From: Neobacillus sp.
GTDB lineage: Bacteria; Bacillota; Bacilli; Bacillales; Cytobacillaceae
Direction: 5' to 3'
DNA: 36,689 nucleotides
NCBI GenBank assembly: GCA_029256785.1
Contig: JAQSXG010000004.1
Span: 1 to 36,689, forward strand
Shown: piece by piece, positions 19,023-25,969 of the stretch
Layout: the number at the start of each line of letters is the position of its first letter
Numbering within the stretch: the first letter of the stretch is position 1
Position numbers and translations under genes: made by a program
Notes under the pieces: model-generated
What the model was told of the DNA's origin: nothing
The model's database searches: none
What the model saw: the letters and a program-made list of their open reading frames with translations, nothing else

Positions 19023-21842
19023 TTATTTACTTTTTAACCAATCCAAATCTTTTTGAGTCCAACCAGAAGGTAGACCTTGTGTAAATCCTATTTGTGTATC
19101 CACTCCACTAACAACAATATTGTCATCTTTTATAGTGGGGGATCCCATCCAACCAATCATATACGCATATATTCTAATTTGATCATCAATCCTAAATTTA
19201 ACTTTGTTAACTCCTATGTCATTTGACAAATAATCAACAGAATAATTTTTAGGAATGTCCTCTCCTTTAGCTGGCCAAATAGGCGTATAAAATTCATTAT
19301 GCCCATCATAAATGGTGTTTTTTATTCGAGAATCATGATCAGCAACCTGTTTATCAGTAAATAGTTTTCCAGTTACATCTTCCACGTTCACATGAGGAAA
19401 TATAAAACCGTACAATCGATAATAACTTCCATCAGATAAAAAAGAATTATCGTCCGAATTTTTCATTGACACATTTACTTTTCCATCCTTTACAGGATAG
19501 TCAAGGTAAGAATCCTGCAACGATTCAGGAGCTTGAAAGGTTAATGAATTATCATTTACAGATGTTGCATAGTTATACTCGCTGCCTAAATCTGACCAAT
19601 AGGTAAGAAATGCTTTTGTTTCAACGCCATAGCCTGTTTTCTTTGCTGGCAACGGTTGTGCGCCGTAATCAATATGTTCAAACTTCTGATCGGGCGTCTG
19701 GCGCGCCTCCACCTCAGTCATTGCCACGCGTTGCTGCACGTCTTCGTGATCCGGATCAGTCTGCACATATAAATCAACAGTATCCTCAGAACTTGTGTAG
19801 CCGTCTGTTGTCAGCTCTCGCTCGCTGCTGATTATGTCAAAGTCGTTTGTATCGTAATTTTCCAGTCTTACGGTGTACGGCTTGTGCTCATTAACCGACA
19901 ATTTATCTTTTGGAATCTTAAAGGTTAGATACGTTGGCAAATCCTTGGCTGAATAACGTTTTTCTTCATATCTTGTATCTCCCTGATAGAGAGAAACGCT
20001 AATCTGCTTACTGCCCATGTCGCCAATCCCGTAATCATAATTGTTGGCTTTGTCGAGATAGACCTTAACCGGCAGCCCTTCGTCGGCTGGCGCTGTGTAA
20101 ATTTGCAGCTTCTTAACTCCGGCCTGGATCAATGGAATGTCATAATAATAGTTAATGACAACATTGTCGGTACCTATTGTCCCATGCTCTGCAGAACCAC
20201 TTTCACGCACATAACGATATGTGTAGTCTCTGCCGTCTTTGCTTGTCGTAATGTTCGGATGATCCTCGTCCCAATGATCACCTTGGTGTAAATCATATTC
20301 CTTTGATTCTTTAATCTTCTGGCCGGTCCGATTGTCATAGTAGTTAACTTCAACATGACGTCTTAAGCGATATAGGAATGTGTGATCCTGGTCCCAATTG
20401 GGCTGATTGCCATCAAAGACACTGCCATCATTTCGATCAAAGATTGCTCCATTCCAAATTGTAAAGGTGGCCGGTTGATCATAGAAATAATGATCTCCAA
20501 CTTTTATCAAATCATCCTTGTATTGGAAAACATCATTGTTTGGGTATTGGTTCTTCCATGTTACACGCGTGTGATTGTATTCATCATAGTAATACTGAAT
20601 CCACAGATCACCCCGCGGCATATTGCCCGTGTAATGGTTGTTGCCTGTTTCCTTGTAATGATGACCATCACGATCGAACTCCCCTGTCGATGGCCATTCA
20701 TCATACCACTGGCCGGCCCACACATTCGGGACGTCCTCTGTCCACATCACGTGACCATCATGCGTATCGACATACTGCTTATGGATCGTCCATTTGGTGT
20801 GATACCAAAAAGTCACATCAAAATTATTGCTAGGAACCGTACCATTGGCCGTCTGATCGCCGTCCTCAAATTCATCAATTCCGTTATGCCAAAAATCATC
20901 ACGACTGTGTTCTTCATAATATGTGCCGATCGTTACAGTCTTTGTTTCGGTATCCAGTTCTTCATTCGTCTGACGGTCCTTGTGATGAATCGTCATTTGT
21001 ACAGTTCGAGGATAAAAGTTTGCACTAATTCCGTCTGGTAAAGGGGGATCGGCGTCCCATGTTCCTCCTCGCATTAAATTTTGTAAACTATTGTTACTAA
21101 CATCAGTCAATATTGCTTGAAATGGTTTCATCGATCCATATACATCACCACTAGACCAATTATTGTTGTAATTGAGCTCTGCCCATAGAAAAAATGTTTG
21201 TCCACCTTTCACTGTTTCCTTCCCGACTCCACTAGTTCCTTTTGTCTGGTTATACAAATGAATCCCGTCAGGAAGATTGAAAGTTACACTATTATCCGGA
21301 TCTGCATTTAATGTTGTGCTTTGTGATACCTGTTTATTCCCGGTGTGATCTGGTACGGTACCAATTTTAGTTGTCAAATTATGATCAGAAAAACTCACAT
21401 TTGCATTTGGAATTGAACCAGATTGAGCCTTATTCCACAGATCACTATATCCGTCAATTGAGTGACCACCTGCATCCTCACCCGTATATAGTCGAGATAA
21501 AACTAGTGAAGTTACAACATATCCTCTTGCCTTATCATTGCCAAATATATTTTCCGGGCCATCCCATCCATAATATAAAGCACGCCGAATTTTTGCATTA
21601 CTATATACACTTTCACCTTTATTTGCTGATCCAGTAGGTGTTGTACTTTTATCATGTTGAACACAGAAAGCAGTATATCCATTGACTTTAAACTCTCCAA
21701 CCATGCTCCCTCCATAAGATATTGGATCTTTCGCTCTCCAAATATCGGCCGAAGCTGCGGAACTAACATTGGCTTCAAAAAAATATTGGACGATTAAGAT
21801 TGCAATGATTAAGTAAATACCAACATTTTTTATAAATTTCAT
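19023..21842 (-). CDS. Large secreted adhesin: degenerate thioester-like domain plus MucBP-like repeats
   Basis: Signal peptide; FCVQHDKSTTPTG Cys motif; repeated YY(D)/HxG MucBP-like modules ending in YYYDxx; no LPXTG (ends DWLKSK). Confidence 0.75.
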   Translation of the reverse strand: MKFIKNVGIYLIIAILIVQYFFEANVSSAASADIWRAKDPISYGGSMVGEFKVNGYTAFCVQHDKSTTPTGSANKGESVYSNAKIRRALYYGWDGPENIFGNDKARGYVVTSLVLSRLYTGEDAGGHSIDGYSDLWNKAQSGSIPNANVSFSDHNLTTKIGTVPDHTGNKQVSQSTTLNADPDNSVTFNLPDGIHLYNQTKGTSGVGKETVKGGQTFFLWAELNYNNNWSSGDVYGSMKPFQAILTDVSNNSLQNLMRGGTWDADPPLPDGISANFYPRTVQMTIHHKDRQTNEELDTETKTVTIGTYYEEHSRDDFWHNGIDEFEDGDQTANGTVPSNNFDVTFWYHTKWTIHKQYVDTHDGHVMWTEDVPNVWAGQWYDEWPSTGEFDRDGHHYKETGNNHYTGNMPRGDLWIQYYYDEYNHTRVTWKNQYPNNDVFQYKDDLIKVGDHYFYDQPATFTIWNGAIFDRNDGSVFDGNQPNWDQDHTFLYRLRRHVEVNYYDNRTGQKIKESKEYDLHQGDHWDEDHPNITTSKDGRDYTYRYVRESGSAEHGTIGTDNVVINYYYDIPLIQAGVKKLQIYTAPADEGLPVKVYLDKANNYDYGIGDMGSKQISVSLYQGDTRYEEKRYSAKDLPTYLTFKIPKDKLSVNEHKPYTVRLENYDTNDFDIISSERELTTDGYTSSEDTVDLYVQTDPDHEDVQQRVAMTEVEARQTPDQKFEHIDYGAQPLPAKKTGYGVETKAFLTYWSDLGSEYNYATSVNDNSLTFQAPESLQDSYLDYPVKDGKVNVSMKNSDDNSFLSDGSYYRLYGFIFPHVNVEDVTGKLFTDKQVADHDSRIKNTIYDGHNEFYTPIWPAKGEDIPKNYSVDYLSNDIGVNKVKFRIDDQIRIYAYMIGWMGSPTIKDDNIVVSGVDTQIGFTQGLPSGWTQKDLDWLKSK

Positions 21843-21873
21843 TACTCCATTGCCCTTTCTTTATTGGGTTTTT

Positions 21874-21910
21874 TAATAAAAAAAACATCCAACATTAATT
21901 AGTTGAATGC
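21874..21910 (-). terminator. Intra-operon intrinsic terminator
   Basis: Minus strand CATTCAAC-N8-GTTGGATG (one G-U pair) followed by TTTTTTTTATT. Confidence 0.85.
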
Positions 21911-21941
21911 TTTGGCTATTATCTCAATGAAACGAACGCTG

Positions 21942-22544
21942 TTACCAGTTCCCAGATACCCAGTTTAGGCCATCTTCGGTTGATCCACTTTCCGTTATTG
22001 TTGCTTTATAATGAGTGCCCCCATCGCCTGTACTTGAAGAAGCAGCAGAGGAATCTGGATTGCTTGGACTTGTAGTAGCCGGAGCCGACGATGTTCCCGT
22101 AGATGGTTTTGCTGGCGCAGCAGGTTTAGAGACAGGTGCTGGTTTTGGTTTAGCGGGCTGCGATGCCGTTTTAACCGGTGCAGATTTTGTCTGAACTGGT
22201 GGTTTTGAAACCTTTGGTTTAGCAACAACTGTTTTCTTCGGTGTCAGAGCTGATTTTTTTACTGGTGCATTTTTGACTACTTTTTTTGGGATTACCTTTT
22301 TAGCTGTTTTCTTCACAGTTTTTTTAACAGGCTTCTTCGATCTACTATTTTTGGCCCTTTTTGCACTTTTTTTTGTTGATTTAACAGTAACTTTCTTTTT
22401 GGGTGCAGCTTTCTTCACTGTATTCTTATGGGTCACCTTAACCGTTTTAGTCTTAGGTGCCGCGTCTGCTTTTGTTGCCGTGCAACCGGTTAGCGCAGAA
22501 AAAACAAGTATTACAACAATAACAACTCCTATTACTTTATTCAT
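21942..22544 (-). CDS. Lys/Ala/Pro-rich lipoprotein
   Basis: Lipobox LTGC after a hydrophobic signal; histone-H1-like KK/KP/AK repeats; Ser/Thr linker. Confidence 0.75.
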   Translation of the reverse strand: MNKVIGVVIVVILVFSALTGCTATKADAAPKTKTVKVTHKNTVKKAAPKKKVTVKSTKKSAKRAKNSRSKKPVKKTVKKTAKKVIPKKVVKNAPVKKSALTPKKTVVAKPKVSKPPVQTKSAPVKTASQPAKPKPAPVSKPAAPAKPSTGTSSAPATTSPSNPDSSAASSSTGDGGTHYKATITESGSTEDGLNWVSGNW

Positions 22545-22599
22545 ATTTAACCCCTCTTCTCATTTTCTAGCATAAGGTAATGAACTAACTCCACTTAAA

Positions 22600-23010
22600 T
22601 CAGGAGTCATCTCATAATTTAGCGTTAAGATTCACAGGTTTATCAATGAACATTCAAAGAATACATCAACAACAAACATCTGAATCCTAATTACTATATT
22701 ATCGGTTTTAAAGCCCATCTGTTCAACCGTAACTCTACCTTGGCAAGAAGCTCAACACGCGCCGTTACACGGCAAACTCATAAATGCACGTTAAGCCCAA
22801 GGACGCTGACCGAACCTGCCGACTACCCGGAATTATCGTTCATAAGTTGCAACGACTCACTCCTTCTCACGCCAGGATGGAACTGTAACTCCCTAGTGCA
22901 TTGCCCGGTCTAAATATACACTAGGAGGGACTTACTCCCTAACTATTCAATTGCTGACGGGAAAGGTTCGCCAGCTGGTTACCACCCTCTTTCAAGTTAA
23001 AATATTATTT
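22600..23010 (-). ncRNA. Candidate structured RNA (minus strand)
   Basis: 470-nt gap without a credible ORF. Nested helix 22738-22743:22797-22802, 22750-22760:22786-22796 (11 bp including 3 G-U) and 22761-22765:22769-22773; helix 22892-22898:22919-22925; GCTGGC/GTCAGC stem with possible pseudoknot at 22953-22990. G-U pairs point to the minus strand. Confidence 0.7.
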
Positions 23011-23015
23011 CGTAT

Positions 23016-23312
23016 TCAAGCTTCTTCGCTGTTTCGGTAATGAGATTCCCTTATCGAAACAAATGCCTTGATTGAAAAATATAACTTTCCTTCCGGATTC
23101 AAGCGCTTGGCAATAATAATCCCATGCTCATTCTTAACGTTTCTAATTTTTCTGTAGAGATCCCCTGTTTTCACACGAGTTTTTAATACGGTGTTAACAA
23201 GATAAGATCCACGGACTACATGCTCAGCTGCTCCAAAAATCTGTACACGAGCACCCATTTTTTCGATATCTTTAACTGTCATTTCGTGCTTAACAAGAAT
23301 TGAATTTTTCAT
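23016..23312 (-). CDS. 98-aa basic protein, first gene of the conjugation operon
   Basis: RBS TTAGGAGGTTTGAT-ATG; flanked on both sides by structured RNA; candidate antitermination/RNA-binding factor by position only. Confidence 0.7.
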   Translation of the reverse strand: MKNSILVKHEMTVKDIEKMGARVQIFGAAEHVVRGSYLVNTVLKTRVKTGDLYRKIRNVKNEHGIIIAKRLNPEGKLYFSIKAFVSIRESHYRNSEEA

Positions 23313-23324
23313 ATCAAACCTCCT

Positions 23325-23371
23325 AATTAAAAATTAAAGAGCTGTTAAGACTATTAGTCCTAACAGCTCCA
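23325..23371 (-). terminator. Leader terminator/attenuator upstream of the first operon gene
   Basis: Minus strand GAGCTGTTAGGACT-AAT-AGTCTTAACAGCTC followed by TTTAATTTTTAATT. Confidence 0.75.
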
Positions 23372-23703
23372 ACAGCGGGCAATGAGCCAACAACAATTAT
23401 GTATTTCTCCAAATTAAACCATTGACAATATTCAATGGATAAATTAACGAAGAACCGTTATAATTATATGTTGTTGTATAGTTACATTGCTATACGGCTG
23501 AGGGGCAAGTTCGACTAACAGGTGCTACTGTTATTCGAGCCATATCCATGATCGGTTACCAGCCGACTTTTGGATCGCCCTTTCAATATTTATTAAGAAT
23601 AGAACAGGTACAAAGTACCTTTATCGACATTATAAATCATTTTATGACCAAAAAAGTCCCAAAAAAGTCCCAACTTTTCATTTAGTAACGAATTACTATT
23701 TCG
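23372..23703 (-). ncRNA. Structured 5' leader of the conjugation operon
   Basis: Hairpins TAACAG/CTGTTA (23516-23533), GTATAG/CTATAC, CCATTGA/TCAATGG; pseudoknot-type pairing GGGC/GCCC (23577-80:23503-06) with CGGCTG/CAGCCG (23560-65:23495-500). Confidence 0.6.
23683..23698. promoter_or_regulatory. Candidate operator next to the operon start
   Basis: Inverted repeat TAGTAA-CGAA-TTACTA just downstream of the minus-strand -10; tandem GGGACTTTTTT repeats at ~23650-23672. Confidence 0.35.
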
Positions 23704-23709
23704 AGTTAG

Positions 23710-23738
23710 AGTATAATTGGTAAAAATTACTTTGTCAA
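23710..23738 (-). promoter_or_regulatory. Promoter of the conjugation operon
   Basis: Minus strand TTGACA - 17 nt - TATACT. Confidence 0.8.
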
Positions 23739-23805
23739 TACATTGATCAAATTTTTAAAAATATCATTTTCTTTTTCTGACTTTTCTGATTGCGGAGATA
23801 TAACA

Positions 23806-23976
23806 ATGCGTGAGCATCCAAATAAAAAGATAAAGAGAAAAAATAAGACACTTACATTGGACATTGACCTATACAAAAAGATTCAGCAGCTCGCTGCTGA
23901 CATGGGTTATCCTACTAACAGACTAATTGAGATGGGTATGCGGTATATCCTAGAGAAATACAAGAACAAAGAGTAG
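23806..23976 (+). CDS. Ribbon-helix-helix (Arc/CopG-like) regulator
   Basis: MREHPNKKIKRKNKTLTLDIDLYKKIQQLAADMGYPTNRLIEMGMRYILEKYKNKE; start with GGAG upstream; divergent from the conjugation promoter. Confidence 0.65.
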   Translation: MREHPNKKIKRKNKTLTLDIDLYKKIQQLAADMGYPTNRLIEMGMRYILEKYKNKE

Positions 23977-23993
23977 CTATAGCCACTATAGCC

Positions 23994-24329
23994 CTAATCC
24001 GCTTTACTATCAATCTCACCCTCATACTTATTATCGATAGCACCTTGTACTTCTTTTATTAATTTATCAGCACTTATCTTTCCTTCAGCAAATTTATAAA
24101 ACGGGTCTTCAAACGAGTTGCTAAGAAAATGCCAAGTGCTATTTGTTCCTCCAAGAGATAAAACAAGAGCATGTTCTATACATGCCTCTAGTTTATCATT
24201 AAACCTACAATCATTTTGACCACTAAGCAATTCCACAGACCGTTCTACATTTTTTGTTGTCTTATGTACCTCTTGTAGTGCAATGATCAATAAATCAGTG
24301 ATCTCATTGCTCATGCTCTTCATCTCCAA
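23994..24329 (-). CDS. ~111-aa rep-associated protein, paralogue of 25616-25951
   Basis: Shared LALGG/LSLGGT...W.(F/Y)L...FEDPFY(K/Q)F(A/S)EGK(I/L)SA(D/E)(K/N)LIKE(V/I)Q pattern. Confidence 0.7.
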   Translation of the reverse strand: MEMKSMSNEITDLLIIALQEVHKTTKNVERSVELLSGQNDCRFNDKLEACIEHALVLSLGGTNSTWHFLSNSFEDPFYKFAEGKISADKLIKEVQGAIDNKYEGEIDSKAD

Positions 24330-25253
24330 CTATCTTTTATTTAGCCAATCGTATGAAGGCATTGGTGTGTACTCATTGGCCGCAGCTTGCTCACGTCTAG
24401 TTCTTTCTATTTCCCTTAGATGATGATTATAAAGTATCGTTCGACTATCTTCATGCATCAAAATTCCATCAACAAAAAACTGCCCAATCGCTCTAATTTC
24501 TTTATTGGAGTCTTCTACATATTTTATCATTCTATGATGTTCACTTAGCATTTGAGCATCCGTAAAATTTTCGATTTGTTTTTCCTTCATGTTTTTAAGA
24601 ATATCAAGAATTGTAAAATGTGAGTATTCAAGTTTATTTTCTAAATATGCGTAAGCATATTGATATTTTTTAATTAATTCTTCTTCTTCTAAATCAATAT
24701 TATTTAAATCAATATTACTAGACTCATTATTACTATAAGCGTGATTATTCAGATCTTGCTTATCTAGATCAAGTTTATCCAGAACTGGATAATCACGTTC
24801 TGGTGAATTTTCTTGATTCTTATCCAGAGCGTGATTATCACGTTCTGGATACTTCTCGTTTTTCTGATTCTTATTGTTGCGGACTTTGGTCTTTTTCTTT
24901 TTCTCGCTTATCTTTTCTCTCGCACTAGCCTGGGCTTCTTCTTGATGTGGGTTAAGTTCAGGAGATTCGTAGATTTCATAGATCCACTCCTTAACTGTTC
25001 CGTTAGCATTCCGTTCAGCATAATAATAGACATAACCATAAAGCATCAGATCCCACAATGCTGATCGAACCGTGGTTTCCCCATCATTTGCTCTTTTCAC
25101 AAGATCAGCTTGATTAACTTTCCACCCATCTGGTCGTGATAAGAGGTACATCATTAATCCCTTCGAAGCCCACTTTAATTTTGGATTTTCTACAAAGGTC
25201 TTATCAATTTGAACGAATGGGTTCTCTCTCTTGTTTACACGTATTGCTGTCAT
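24330..25253 (-). CDS. Plasmid replication initiator-like protein (winged-helix/DnaD-like N-terminus), replicon 2
   Basis: ENPFVQIDKTFVENPKLKWASKGLMMYLLSRPDGWKVNQADLVKRANDGETTVRSALWDLMLYGYV; internal dyad repeats; ctRNA-type leader. Confidence 0.75.
   Translation of the reverse strand: MTAIRVNKRENPFVQIDKTFVENPKLKWASKGLMMYLLSRPDGWKVNQADLVKRANDGETTVRSALWDLMLYGYVYYYAERNANGTVKEWIYEIYESPELNPHQEEAQASAREKISEKKKKTKVRNNKNQKNEKYPERDNHALDKNQENSPERDYPVLDKLDLDKQDLNNHAYSNNESSNIDLNNIDLEEEELIKKYQYAYAYLENKLEYSHFTILDILKNMKEKQIENFTDAQMLSEHHRMIKYVEDSNKEIRAIGQFFVDGILMHEDSRTILYNHHLREIERTRREQAAANEYTPMPSYDWLNKR
24779..24848. repeat. Dyad iterons inside rep gene of replicon 2 (candidate origin)
   Basis: CCAGAACTGGATAATCACGTTCTGG (24779-24803) and CCAGAGCGTGATTATCACGTTCTGG (24824-24848); partial copy at ~24738. 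Confidence 0.6.
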
Positions 25254-25261
25254 AATAAAAT

Positions 25262-25303
25262 AAGCCTCCTAAATTCCTGACACGGCAGGGATCTAGGAGG
25301 CTT
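25262..25303 (-). promoter_or_regulatory. RBS-sequestering leader hairpin, replicon 2
   Basis: AAGCCTCCTA/TAGGAGGCTT (minus strand) with AGGAGG in the 3' arm, upstream of the rep ATG. Confidence 0.8.
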
Positions 25304-25389
25304 AAAAGCTAGCATTTTTACTAGATTTTAACACAGTTTTTTAACCGTTTTTTGTTTACTTTTAAGCCAAAAATGGCTATAATAGTAAC

Positions 25390-25492
25390 TAAAGAACGAA
25401 TATAATTCCTCTTAAGATCCCTGAGTTTTGTTAACGTTCAAGACGCCAATCTGAACACGTTAACAACGATCAGGGGTTTTTATTTTGTTTTG
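25390..25492 (+). ncRNA. Antisense ctRNA of replicon 2
   Basis: Promoter TTTACT-17-TATAAT (25355-25383); terminator hairpin TTGTTAACGTTCA/TGAACaCGTTAACAA with CAGGGGTTTTTATTTTG; antisense to the rep leader. Confidence 0.75.
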
Positions 25493-25525
25493 ATTATTTC
25501 GATGTTGATCTATCTTCTGCTTTGG

Positions 25526-25531
25526 ATTATA
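25526..25531 (-). promoter_or_regulatory. rep mRNA promoter (extended -10), replicon 2
   Basis: Minus strand TGTGGTATAAT within a block shared with replicon 1. Confidence 0.6.
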
Positions 25532-25615
25532 CCACAACTTGCCAGAAGAATAATAGAGTTTAACAGTCAAATACAGTTTTCATAACATGCGCCATCCTGG
25601 AGAAATTTATATGGA

Positions 25616-25951
25616 CTAACACAAATCGGCTTTGTGAAAGTTGATTTCAATTTCTCCTTCAAGCTTATTAAGTATGGCCTCTTGAATTTCTTTTATCAAA
25701 TTCTCAGCACTTAACTTCCCTTCGGAGAATTGATAAAATGGATCCTCAAACAATGATCCAAGATAATTCCAATTGCCAATTGTTCCTCCAAGTGCAAGTA
25801 CAAGGGATTGTTCCAAACTGGTCCTAATTTCTCTAAATTGATATTTTTTTTCTTCTCCACCGAGTAATTCTAATATTTGTGTTTCTCTTTTTTCAATTTT
25901 GTCGATTTCTTTTAACGCAACTAATAACAGTTGGACTTTTACATCTGTCAT
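25616..25951 (-). CDS. ~111-aa rep-associated protein, paralogue of 23994-24329
   Basis: LALGGTIGNWNYLGSLFEDPFYQFSEGKLSAENLIKEIQ. Confidence 0.7.
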   Translation of the reverse strand: MTDVKVQLLLVALKEIDKIEKRETQILELLGGEEKKYQFREIRTSLEQSLVLALGGTIGNWNYLGSLFEDPFYQFSEGKLSAENLIKEIQEAILNKLEGEIEINFHKADLC

Positions 25952-25969
25952 TTTTACTGCCCCTCTTTC

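Noticed and set aside
20382-21041. 219-aa plus-strand ORF opposite the adhesin gene
   Set aside because: Antisense to a clear secreted protein; composition (Ile/Met/Val-rich, His-rich runs) is typical of shadow ORFs; no RBS.
22273-22575. 100-aa plus-strand ORF opposite the Lys-rich lipoprotein
   Set aside because: Hydrophobic only because it is the complement of Lys/Ala codons.
22960-23000. T-box-like AGGGTGGTAACC motif in the second RNA
   Set aside because: Lies at the 5' end of the RNA rather than in a terminal antiterminator; no specifier stem, and the downstream gene is not amino-acid related.
24720-24850. CRISPR-like spaced repeats
   Set aside because: Only two good copies plus a fragment, inside a rep ORF with dyad symmetry: better explained as iterons.
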